Assembly: GCF_000787575.1 (NCBI RefSeq)
Contig: NW_012236518.1
Coordinates: forward strand, 558,001 to 622,000
Length of the DNA: 64,000 bases
Direction: 5' to 3'
Source of the DNA: Acytostelium subglobosum LB1
Taxonomy: Eukaryota > Evosea > Eumycetozoa > Acytosteliales > Acytosteliaceae
Shown: positions 18,774-30,148 of the stretch, piece after piece
Position numbering within the stretch: the stretch's first letter is position 1
Layout: every line of letters starts with the position of its first letter
The notes under the pieces: model-generated
Seen by the model: only the letters and a program-made list of their open reading frames with translations
Database searches by the model: none
What the model was told of the DNA's origin: nothing
Program-made: the position numbers and the translations under genes

Positions 18774-21700
18774 ATGGCAAAGGACAAGACATCATCAACA
18801 TCGGTCGTGGAGAAGAAGTCGACTACTTCTAAGAAATCAGCGGTGGCTGCAGTGCCAGAGGTGGTCGTGGATAAGAAGAAGACTACTACCACAACAAAGA
18901 AGGTTGCTGCTGCTGCTACCACTGTGAAGGCTGCGACAACATCATCAGACAAGAAGATCAGCAAGAATGTAGAGACAAAGAAAGTTGAAGATGTGAGCGA
19001 TGCTATTGTTGCGACTGATTCAGAGTCAGCATGGAAGAACATGGATATTACATCCGGTGGAAGCTTCATTGATGTCCATCCGATACTCGCTAGCAGCACG
19101 TAAGTATCATCGACTTGCAGAACTGATGATCGAGTGACACTAATCAATCAATCAATCAAATTGAATTGAATGCTTTAGTGATCTGCTGGTGGCATGCCTC
19201 AACAAGATATACGTATATAATCCACAGACTGGACAGGTGAAGAAGCAGATCATCTTAAAGTCATTCATTTCGGCAATGTGTCTGTCAAAGAAGCAGAAGA
19301 ATGTAGTGTTGGTCAGCACTGTTGGATCACTCTTGCAGATTGAATTCGATAGCAGCAGCAGCAACAAGACAGAGTCTTCAAAGGGAACATCAACAACAGC
19401 ATCATCATCAACAAGTAGCGAACAACAATATACAAAGCCATTGAAAGATCCAATCTCGTTGGCAACTGAGATCATTGTACATATGATCGTCGATCCCTCC
19501 AATCACGACCAGCTGTACTACTCGACACCAACGGGTGTGTTTAGAATCGACTTATCGCAGACACAGCAGCCAGCCACGCGTCTGATGTTCATCAGCTACC
19601 CACGCGGCATGGTGCTCAGCGACACTGGCCGCTTGCTGGCCGTGCACTCTAACAATGTGAACATCCAGATCATCAATTTGCAGTCGGGCCTCGAGAAGGT
19701 GTGGACCAGCGAGTCGGTCGTCACGTCGATGGCGTTCAGTCCACGCCAGTCGATCCTGTCGTACGGCACAACGACGGGTCGCATCAACCACCTGTCGATC
19801 AACGCGCAGTCCATGAAGCTCAGCATCACTGGCTACGATCATTGGCATCCAACGCCCGTGACCGCGCTGCAGTACTCGTCCGAGGGCAACCTGTTGTTCT
19901 CTGGAGGTTTCGAGTCGTCGTTGGTCGTCTGGACGACTGCCACCATGCGTCGCAACTTTTTGCCACGTCTGGGAGGTGCCATCAACTCGGTGTCGGTCGA
20001 CCCAGACACTGGATACGTCGCCGTCGCGCTCAAGACCAACTGCATCAAGGTGGTCAATGTCAGCGACTTGTCGCTCTCACAGTCGATCATTGGAGTGCGC
20101 TTTGGCTCCAACACACGCAGCCTCACAGGCCTCCAGGCCCACCCGCTCACACGCACTATCGCCATGAACGGCACAGACGGCACCATTCAATTCTACGACG
20201 CCCGCCAGAACCGTGTGTCTTCGGAGCTGATCGTGTCGCCACCCGCCAACACGTCTATCTCCACCAAGCAGGCCAAGACCAAGCTGAAGCAGTTCGACGG
20301 CAGCAACCCATTCGACGTGCAGAACTCCCAGGTCACGCGTCTTGCCTTCCATCCTCGCTTCAACTACCTGGCCACATTTGAGGAGCGTCCCGGCACTCAA
20401 AACATGCAGGCCAACCTCATTGTAAAGGATCAGATCCTCAAGTTCTGGAAGCCCACCTCAGAGAGCAACGTTATCTCGCCCTCGGACAGCCTGTATGAGT
20501 GCTCCTTCTCGGTGACCACCCCTCACAAGTCCCCAATCCAGTCGATGGCATTCCACCCCAAGCTGGCGCTGCTGCTCACCGGCTCCAGCACCGACTTTAA
20601 GATGTGGCAGAAGAAGGATGACATGTGGTCCTGCGTGTTCACTGGTCAATACCGTAGCCTGCCCGCCACCGCCGCCGCATTCTCCCACGATGGAAGCGTG
20701 TTTGCCATCTCTGCCGGCCACCTGGTCACCGTGTGGCAACTGGAAGGCTTCAAGATGCTCACGATCCTGGCACACACCACCGTATCATTGGTTCGCTCCC
20801 TGCACTTCCTGGCCGACGCCACACAGCTGCTGGCCAACTACGAGTCCTGCATGGCCGTGTGGGACCTGACCCGCGTCGCCCCCATCCTGGCCATTGACGG
20901 CCCACTCGACTCACTGGCCGTCTCTCCAGATGGCGATCGCATTGCCATCTCTGGATCGTTGAGCAACGATGCCAACGGCAACACAAACTACATCAGCATC
21001 CTCAACACTCACAGCGCAGGCGAGAACACTGACTCGCTGTTCACATGCGAGCACGTCGTGATGTTCCAATCGCCAGTCAAGAACCTCTTGTTTGCTGATG
21101 AGCCACACCAACAGTGCCTCTACTACACCCCACACAACCACTTCATCTGCGGCCTGTCGATCGCCACCGACGGCGACGCAAGCAAGTCAGCGGCAGCGGC
21201 CATCAGATTGAACCCCAACAAGTACAGCGAGAAGATGGGCAAGAACAAGATGCTCAAGAACCACAACAGAAACACCAAGCAGCAGCTGGCCGATATGCAA
21301 GAGATGACCGAGAAACTGAAGCAGACCCAGGCCCAGAAGGAGTTGGAGAAGGAGGCTGCCAAGATCGTCCAAGCCGAGATGGACATGGATCACATGCCCA
21401 GTGTACAGCAGGTTGGATCGGCGCCCACCAACATCTTCAACGCTGCATCACATATTATCCCTGGCGTCCAGTCGATCTATCAAACGTTCATGGACTCGAT
21501 GTTGACCACTCAGGCACCATCCACTTCGTCTTCCTCGTCGTCATCCAAGCACTCATCGTCCAAGTCGTCATCCGCGTCCACTTTGACCAACTCTACACCT
21601 GCCAATGACTCTGCATCCACTTCGAACGGTCCCAACACGCCCAAGTCCAACAAGAACTACAAGTTCAACCCATCATCATTCAAGACCATGAAGGGATTCT

Positions 21701-22062
21701 TTGACAATCAATCGTCGGCTGCTTCAGCATCCCCAGCCACAGCAACATCAGCCTCACCAGCATCAGCGGCATCACCATCCAGCAGTAGCGATCTCAGTGC
21801 CAAGAGAAAGAGAGACAGTGGCAGCACAAACGAGGAGACACAAGATGAACTTGCAAAGGAGCCCAAGAAATTGGCCAAGAGCTCAGCTTCAAGTGATAAG
21901 CCTGCACCTGCAACAGCGTCAACCAAATCAAAGCCATCAACATCCACTTCATCATCTTCATCATCATCAACATCATCGACAGCTTCAACAACAAAGACAA
22001 CAACGACTACCTCGACCACCAGCAGCAAGGCACCAGCAGCATCCAAACTAAAGAAACCTTGA
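18774..22062 (+). CDS. wdr75: WDR75/UTP17 homologue, small-subunit processome
   Basis: Two exons (18774-19099 and 19179-22062) give 1069 residues. After a Lys/Ser/Thr-rich N-terminus of about 100 residues come two WD40 propellers (about 110-430 and 430-760). Diagnostic segments matching human WDR75 are HWHPTPVTALQY, LFSGGFESSLVVW, NFLPRLGGAINSVSVDP, SLTGLQAHP and, further on, IIPGVQSIYQTFMDSML. The last 250 residues are Ser/Ala/Thr-rich with KRKRD-type basic stretches. WDR75 (yeast Utp17/Nan1) belongs to the t-UTP complex that loads first on pre-rRNA and links rDNA transcription to 18S maturation in the nucleolus. The basic N-terminal extension is not in the human protein. Its stop is followed directly by AATAAA-like sequence. 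Confidence 0.93.
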
Positions 22063-22664
22063 AATAAAAGAATTAAATAATATTAATATTACTATTATTA
22101 AAGATATATCTTTGTTCTGATATTATTTATCACTTCACTGATGTATCTGTTTGTGGATTGTCCTGGACTTACTTGCAAGCCCAAACCCACCATCTTCGAT
22201 CTTGGAAGACAAAACAAGGCATTTATTTGAACTTATTTTCAGTTTTTTGATTCTGTTTTTGGGTTATTCAGTGAGCAGGAGTTGGGTCTAACCATGATGA
22301 TGATGTTAGAGAATGGTGGGTTGAGTGAATGAATGAATGCCAACATCCCTTCCCAGGAGGAGAACACCACCAATCTTGACCTTCCACGCTTCATTCCCTT
22401 ACATCTATCTCATTACTCGATTGTCTTGGTTTGAACATTGTATCATCAACAAACAACTAGTTGTAGTTAGTAGTTAGTAGTATATATATTATCCTTTTGT
22501 ATAGTTTAGTAGGTTTAGGTTGCAGATATCTGTCTAGACACTTGTAAATTAATAGAACACCAATCAAAGATAGATCGATCGATCAATCAGCACCTGATAT
22601 AAACATCAACAACGAACGAATAGCCTAAAAAAGGATATATATAAGATAATAGTATAACAACAAG
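22063..22664. other. Spacer between wdr75 and carmil
   Basis: AT-rich 3' and 5' flanks of the two plus-strand genes. It includes AATAAAAG just after the wdr75 stop, the palindrome CTTGCAAG near 22170 and TTAGTAGTTAGTAG tracts near 22470. Nothing else seen. Confidence 0.55.
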
Positions 22665-25600
22665 ATGGCTGATGATATTACTCCAAATGACAGAAGTATG
22701 TTTGATTGATTGATTGAATCATTATAGACATCTAGTTTGCTCACTCACTCAATCACTCAATCAATCAATCAATCACAATCAATTTTAGAGCTTGTAAATG
22801 CTTTGCTCTCACAGAGGAATCAGGAGAGTACATTCTTGGGCATCGCTGATAAGATTAGCAAGAAGAAGAACAAGAAGCCAAGCAAGAGAATCATTTTGAT
22901 CACAAAGCATCGTGTCATATTCCTCAAGCCAGGCATCCCCAAAGTGAAGAAGGAGGCACATCTCCTCGATCTCACTGAAGTCAAGAGTTCAAACTCACAA
23001 GAGGTATGTTGTTGTCAATGTGATCATTGATGATTGGCCTATCACTCACTCACTCATTCCACTTAAATCAATCAATCAAACGTCAATAATATGCCAGGTG
23101 ATATTCATTACAAAGACGTTCGGTTATGGATTGATCCATCCAAAGGCTGATGATATCATCAATGCTCTACGTCTTACATACAGTCTGACATTTGCTGGAT
23201 GTCCTGATGACTCATGCTTCAAGCTGGACGTCAAGCCACCCTCTAGATTGACGGACGTCCCCACCAAGGACTTGCCATGTGGAGGCTTCGTTGAGACTTA
23301 CTCATCACTATGCAACTACTTCAACATCCCAACACGTGACGACATCTGTTGGGACATGGCCAACATTGTCTCGAGCAGGAACATCAAGGCCTTCAACTTC
23401 AACGAGATTGAGCAACCAATCTCACCAGGCGACATCAAGGCTCTACTAGGTGCACTCAAGTGGAACACCTACTTCAAGAGTCTCGTCTTCAATGGGTAAG
23501 TTTATTCATTCGTTCAATCAATCATTCAATCAATCTCACTCAATCAATCAATCATAATAGTATTCAATTGGGAAAGGATCAGTTGACTTCGTTGGCAGAG
23601 ACATTGAAGACCAACTCGACGATTGAGGACTTGTCCTTGAACAATGTGGGCATCAAGGGCGATACTTTGCCAATCATCGCAATGACACTGCAGTCCAACA
23701 AGAACATTGGACTCACTTCAATCGACTTGTCCAACAACCCGTTTGAGGACAAGGGCATGGCCGCGTTTGCCAACTACATTGGAGCATCGCCCAGAGGCAT
23801 TGCATCGCTGAACTTTGCCAACTGTGCAATGGGCAAGGCTGGCATCGTCGCGCTCACCAATGCGCTCAAGAAGAACGTCAAGATGGGCATGACACTCTCC
23901 TATCTCGACCTCTCAAACAACAAGATGGACTCGGATGGCAGTGCGTCCCTGTCTGCCTTCCTCGCCAGTCCCAATTCGCTGCGCACCCTCAACATTGCAA
24001 ACACAATCCCCAACATGGAGACGATCGTCGGTGCGCTCGTTCGTGGCTGTCTAGAGCTACGTCATCTGGACATCTCTGACAACCGTCTGACCAAGAAGGA
24101 GGTCGTCCATCTCGTTAGATTCATCGGTTCTTCCTCGCTCCTCAAGACAATCAACATCAACAACACCAAGATTCCAGTTGAGAACCTCAAGGAGGTGATC
24201 ATGGCCATCTCATCCAACCTCTATGTCCAAGACGTAATCTTTGAGTCAAGGGTAAGTAATCAGTCGTCGCAGCGACCACGCAAGTCCACTCACTCAAACC
24301 TATTCATAGAACAACGACCTGGGCATTGCAGGCGCACGCATGTTGGCATCTTTGGCAGACAAGATACCAAACATCCACACCCTGGACCTTGCCGAGAATG
24401 ACTTTGGTGATGAGGGAGTGTCAGTGATCTGTGACGGCTTCATTCAGAACAACTCTGTAAAGAAGCTGTCGTTGAATGGAAACTTCAAGGTCTCCAAGAC
24501 CAAGTCGAGAGCGGCCGCCATCGAGTCGGTGATCAGTCTGGTCGAGGCTGCCACGCCACTCGAGGCCCTGCACATGACCAACGGTCTGAGCAAGTCGCAG
24601 CTCAAGAACGACATTCTGCCCTTTATCTATGCACTGGCGACCAATGACTCGTTGACTGAGCTGGACATCACAGGTCATCAAATGGGCAACAAGGGTGCCA
24701 TCGCCCTAGGCAAGGCCCTGCAGACCAACAAGGCACTAGTCTCGCTCGTTTGGGATGAGAACCTTACGAGTGTCGCGGGATTCGCCGGTCTGGCCGTCGG
24801 TCTCGAGCGCAACCTCACTCTGAAGAACATGAACAAGCCTTTGATCGATATCATGAAGGCATACAACGAGAACCCACAAAGACTGACCAATCTCATCAGA
24901 GACATTGACAACTACATCAACCGCAACCAGAGCCCTCTGCGTACCTTTGAGAACAACGCTGGCGCTGCCATTGGTGGCACAAACTTGTCCTTCCTGGCCA
25001 GTGGCCAGCAGCAAAACATCGAGAAGCTGCTCAACAAGATCAAGTCGGTGGGTCGCAAGGCCACCGACCCCGATCACATGGTCGTCATCAAGGATGCAGA
25101 GAACACCGAGAAGGTCATTGGAGGCTTGCATCTCGTTAAGGAGGCCGTGCACGCCAGTCTCGAGGTGGAGCTTAATCAGAAGCTCAAGGAGTTTGTCAAC
25201 GTAGCACTCGACGTTGTCAATCAGAAGAAGAAGGAGATGATGCAACAGATCGTACACACCATGGAGACCACGTTCAAGTCATTCGACCAGCAGACCTACA
25301 AGCGTTTGGCCACAGGTATTCAGTTTGGCTCGAAGGACATTGACGAGTCGCACGTGGAGGACACTCTGATCAAGGGTGCCGGTGCAGAGCTGAGCAACCG
25401 TGTGCACGAGTGCTTCCTCTCGTCGCTGGACATTGCCTCGGACTACACCTACGAGAAGATTGGCAACGGTCTCGAGTCTGTGTTCCAGGATCTGATTCGC
25501 GAGGAGGAGATGAGCCACAGAGAGAACAACTCGGCCGAAATTCCACCATCGCCCGAGACACCACCAGCAAGATCAACCCCAGCGCCAGCTGTGTCGCCCG

Positions 25601-26217
25601 TCACACCAGAGAAGATTCAGCCATCGGCACCAAAGGAGGAGGTCAAGCCAGTGTCTGTGCCTGAGCCAACCACACCAAAGGAGGTCAAGCCAGTGTCTGC
25701 GCCAGTCTCCACACCCCCAGCAGCCAAACCACCTCCCGTCCCACCCGCAAGAAGTGGTGATGCTGCTCCAAAGACACCAGAGGTCACCAGCACAACACCA
25801 ACACAACCTCCAGTACCAATGTTCAAGCCTGGCATCAAGGTGAGCGCCAACCCAGCTCTGGCCGCAGCGATTGCCAGAGGTGTAGGAGGCCAACCACCCT
25901 TGATGCGCAAGCCAGTCGCGCAGGAGCCAGAGGCCACTCCTGAGCCAGTGTCCAAGCCAGAGCCAACGCCACAACCCTCGGCCAAGCCCAAGCCCGCCGC
26001 CCCACCCAGAGTTGCCCAACCAGCTACACCAACCAAAACCTCAGCGCCATCATCCTCCAAAGACCAGCCCAAGCGTTCATCAGGCGGTGTTGCAGGCGAT
26101 ATCACGGCAGTGCCCGAAACTGACACTGAGCAACTGACACACATTACCAAGGCCAGGCCTCAGATGCAGCACAAGAGGAAGCCACCCACCAGAAGACCAA
26201 GGCCTCCAACTGAGTAA
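22665..26217 (+). CDS. carmil: CARMIL: capping protein, Arp2/3, myosin I linker
   Basis: Five exons (22665-22695, 22789-23003, 23098-23495, 23561-24251, 24310-26217) give 1080 residues, close to the roughly 1050 of known dictyostelid CARMIL. The N-terminal PH-like region contains ADKISKKKNKKPSKR and KHRVIFLKPGIPKVKKEAHL. A long leucine-rich-repeat solenoid covers about 190-640, a helical dimerisation part follows, then a Pro-rich tail with PPPVPPAR-type SH3 ligands. The extreme C-terminus has LTHITKARPQMQHKRKPPTR, which matches the capping-protein-interacting motif (L-x-H-x-T-K-x-RP). CARMIL uncaps actin filaments and recruits class I myosins at macropinocytic cups and the leading edge. Exon 1 encodes only ten residues. 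Confidence 0.95.
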
Positions 26218-26448
26218 TTCAACTTCAAAGTCCACATTATATATACTACTACCATCACCAAAAGATGTACCCTAACTTACTTAAATCAATAAACCTTACC
26301 ATCACTCCATCCAGTCTTTGCCCTGGTCACTCAAATTAATTGCCAAATTTATCAATCTAGATCTCGCATGACCACTCAATTCCAATTCAACAATTCAATC
26401 ATTTAGCAATTCAATCATTCAACAATTCAATCATCCAACAATTCAAAC
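26218..26448. other. Spacer and 5' leader of CE2-like gene
   Basis: Short spacer. Its last 58 bases are the tandem repeat listed separately. Confidence 0.5.
26391..26448 (+). repeat. 16-bp tandem repeat in 5' leader
   Basis: Three and a half copies of a 16-base unit (CAATTCAATCATTCAA) lie head to tail and end immediately before the ATG at 26449. Copies differ at one to three positions. The tract has no ATG and no stop-codon constraint, so it is probably transcribed leader. Confidence 0.8.
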
Positions 26449-27713
26449 ATGTCATTCACTAGACTATTGGTACTAGTTCAACTGTTATGTCTAGTTCATG
26501 CATCAACAGTGTTGATCGACCCAGACAACGCCTATATACAGTACAAAGGAAGGGTTGCTGCAAACGCAGATACAAATGGTGCATACAACTTTGATTGGCC
26601 TGGAGTTGAGATAATCATTAAAGTCACAGGCACTTCAACCATACAAGGATTGGTTGACTCCAACGTTGTTCAAGCCAGTGGTCTACCATTGGTAAGTATG
26701 AGAAATCACCTAACGTCTTGATGTTGTAGTCCACAAGTCACTCACTAATCTGGACCACTAATCTATCAAATGAACTCAGTTCCTTGGAAACATTACAATA
26801 TTCAATGTATTTGTTAATGGTACACTTCAATCAGTGTTGAATGTTACATCAGAGACCAAACAGACTTATAATCTGTTTGAGGATGGGCTTCTGAATCCAA
26901 GCGAGACATGTGAAGTCAGATTGACAAAGAGGACAGAGGCTTGTCTTGGTGTAGTAGGCTTCTATGGATTCATTGTGGACCATACTGCAACATTAGTTCC
27001 ACCTACCGAGCCCCCTAGTCGACGACTTGAATTCCTTGGCGACAGTATCACATGTGGTTATGGCATTATAGGAATGTCTCCATGTCCCTTCACCCCCGAG
27101 ACAGAGAACAACTACTTGTAAGTTCAGTACATGCCCTAGCCTCCATTCATTTGCCAACCATTCAATCAATCAATCAATCAATGATAGGACTTATGGGCAA
27201 CTAATTGCCAGAGAGTTGGAAGCTGATGTAAACATTGAGGCATGGTCTGGAATTGGATTGGTCAGGAACTATGGAGAACCAAATATATCATCTGTCTTAG
27301 CCTTTCCAGATGTGTTTCCAAGGACTTTGGCAACCAACCCTTCATTGTTGTGGGACTTTGATTCTTACCAACCGAATGCTGTTGTAATCAATCTTGGCAC
27401 CAATGACTTTGACTCGCAACCCAATCCACCAGCAGACCTGTTTGAACAAACATACCTCCAACTAATCAAGACATTGAACACAGTCTACCCAAACCAACCA
27501 AAGATATTCCTGGTTTGTGGACCAATGATCAGTGGCGCATGCTGTGATTATGTAAAGTCTGTTGCAGAGTCCAGTGATCAGCTTACCTATATCGACCTTC
27601 AGAACATCTTGGAGCCAAGCGACATTGGCTGTCAAGGACATCCAAACATTTCCGGACACATCAAGATGTCCAACATCTCCTTGCCAATCATACAAAAGGT
27701 AATGGGATGGTAA
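26449..27713 (+). CDS. Secreted CE2-type SGNH carbohydrate esterase
   Basis: Three exons (26449-26691, 26780-27117, 27188-27713) give 368 residues. A signal peptide (MSFTRLLVLVQLLCLVHA) precedes a beta-sandwich-like N-domain (about 20-185) and an SGNH hydrolase domain. The latter has block I FLGDSITCGYG (nucleophile Ser), the CE2 signature WSGIGLVRNYG, block III LGTNDF and block V GHPNISGH (catalytic His). Carbohydrate esterase family 2 removes acetyl groups from plant or microbial polysaccharides, so digestion of food bacteria or wall polymers is a plausible role (inference). Many N-x-S/T sites fit secretion. It converges on pyd3 with only 61 bases between the stops. Confidence 0.88.
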
Positions 27714-27774
27714 TAAACTGTGATCAACGAGATATGGTGTACTTATGATATATGTGAGGGGTCTTGCATGACCT

Positions 27775-29096
27775 TTACTTCATTGATGGATCCTTTACAA
27801 TCTGTGGAACATAGTCTGGCTTGATGTAGTTGGTCAAGAAGTCAGCATACATCTCATATCTTCCAGTCATCTGTGATGTGAGAGAGTAAGGGTTAGTAAG
27901 ATGTGAGGGCAAGGTCAAAGGGGATAACTCACCTGGAAGTTCCATTTATCCTTGACTTGTTGGCATAGGTTGAGATCAACCTCGCATACGTTCAGTCCAT
28001 CGCTGACGCGACTGAGTCCTGGTGTGCGACAGTTGTCTGGAGAGCTAAAGTAGGAGCTGCCATAGAAGTGGCCAAAGTCCTTGTGGGCGGGCTTGCCATT
28101 GCCGCTGGTGAACTCATTGGGGAAGATCTCAGTGCCGACGCGATTGATCGAGCCGACAAAGTAGTTGTTGGTCATGGCTGCATTCCTGGCCTCGACGCCC
28201 CACATTGGCTCGCTGAGCTCGCCAACAGTTGCCGAAGGGTTGAACACGATCTCGGCGCCATTGAGGCCATAGGCCAGCCAATTCAAGTTGTGATGGCGTC
28301 CATAACAGATGTTGATACCGATCTTTCCAAAGACGGTCTCAAACACTGGGTGGCCGAGCTGCGACTCCATGTAGTAGGTGGATTCGTTAAAGTCGCCAGT
28401 GCGAGGGATATGGTTCTTGCGCGACTTGCCAATGATGTTTCCGTTGTTGCCAACGATAACGGCAGTGTTGTGGATAGTGCCGCTGTGCACTAGGTCGCGC
28501 TCCAACATTGGTGACACAATGACCATGTTGTACTTTTTGGCCATGCGCTGGATGAAACGGGTGGCTTCGCCATCGACCGGCTGAGCAAACTCTACCCATG
28601 GATAACGCTCACGAGTACAAAAGGCAAAGGGCATATGCCATGTCTCTTGAAGACACAGTACATTAACTCCCATTGCTCCAGCGGCATCAATCATCTTCTC
28701 AATCTTATTCTGAATGGCCATATACTGATCATGTACCGGATCTGTTGTTGGTGCACCAATTGCATTCTGAATGATACCAAGCTTAACAATCCTTGGTTTC
28801 CTTGTTTGTTCAGGTTCAGCTGTGACCCTATATCACATCAATGAGTTAGTGACTAGTCATGTGAACATCTTAGACTTGATCACAACATACTTTGAGGAAA
28901 CAACTTCAAAAGATGAGGCGTTGGCTAACTTGGTGACATCTTGTGGAATTGGAAGAGTGTTGACCAATTGACCTCTGTTGAGACCATAGAGGACACGCTT
29001 GACCTCTTTGAGTTCATCCTCTGGGATGTACTTCTCCAACACCTGTTCAACACTGCTTAACTTTTGATTACTCGAAACTGAGTTTGATTCCATCAT
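27775..29096 (-). CDS. pyd3: Beta-ureidopropionase (N-carbamoyl-beta-alanine amidase)
   Basis: Three exons (29096-28891, 28827-27933, 27870-27775) give 398 residues. The last exon supplies [20 protein letters not shown], the conserved C-terminus of UPB1 proteins. Nitrilase-family catalytic residues are visible: Glu in [16 protein letters not shown], Lys in SRKNHIPR and the nucleophile Cys in INICYGRHH. The enzyme hydrolyses N-carbamoyl-beta-alanine to beta-alanine, CO2 and ammonia, the third step of pyrimidine breakdown, in the cytosol. The start is the first of two adjacent ATGs; the frame upstream has only a non-ATG opening. Length agrees with the animal enzyme (about 384). Confidence 0.95.
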
Positions 29097-30148
29097 TGTT
29101 TGTTTTATTTGTTTATTTGATTGCTTTGCTTTGTGTGTTTGTAAGATTGAATTGAATTGAATTGGGTCATCATCATCTGAGCTCAATCAATCACACACTT
29201 TAAAAGAATGGGTAAGATCAAGATGGAGTTGAATTGTTTTAAATTGAAAAATTCAAAGATATTTGTTGTTCTCTTACACCAAGTGTTAATAAAGTCTTGT
29301 ATTATTCATTCATTCATTCATTCAATACATGTATGAGCTTGTCAACTCATTATCACTATTTGAATATCTGTGGATATAATTAGAATAACAAAAATGACTA
29401 ATCAGTCATGTAAGTTACATCAACATCAACACCAACAACAGACAGGATGATGACAAGGATCGATCAAAGAAAGAACCTTCGCTTTGATCAACTCTGAAAT
29501 TAATGAATGAATCAATGATTGAATGAATGAATGAATAATGGAAAGATAAATATGTTGTTAGTATGACCATCGACACTAAGACAGCACAATGATGCGTGAC
29601 CAACTTCGTTGGAGTAGTGCACAGGATTCATCACGTGGAGCCAACCGACGCGACATTGCCTGGTGCCAAAGACACATCATCACGCGATCACTTCATCATT
29701 CTTTACACCCTCTATCACCAACCCCCAGCTTAAAATAATCCGCAAAAAACGAGGAGTGACAGGAAAACCTCAAAGTCCACCTGTGTGTGTAAGGTAGTAA
29801 GTAGCACACACACCTTTAAACACTTCAACGGACCATCCATCCCGCCCCCACCCCTCACCATCCCTTCCCTAGTCTTGGACTCAGCCATCTGCAACAACAA
29901 ACACGAGTGGTGAGTAATAAGAGTGATTGATTAGGCCTTGGTGGGTTGGTGGTGCTAAAGACCCAATTTAAAAATAGTAATAACAATACATCTAAATCAT
30001 TCAATCAATCATTCATTCATTCATTCAGATCAGTTGTATTTATATCCTTCATCCCTCCCTTGTTGTAATACTATAAATATATATATATATAATCTCTATT
30101 CTCTCGAACAGATCTGCTTGAGATAGAAGGAGTCGAACAACAACAATA
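29097..30148. promoter_or_regulatory. Divergent region between pyd3 and ABC transporter
   Basis: A hairpin with 8-bp arms (GATCAAAG/CTTTGATC) sits at 29462-29489. TGTGTGTG and CACACACA tracts at 29785-29815 look like dictyostelid G-box-type promoter elements. An 18-base string at 29704-29721 recurs at 37640-37657. A 49-codon ORF at 29589-29738 is not supported. No gene called. Confidence 0.5.

Noticed and set aside
29589-29738. 49-codon ORF in the pyd3/ABC spacer
   Set aside because: Short, no recognisable motif, composition like the spacer; no evidence for translation.
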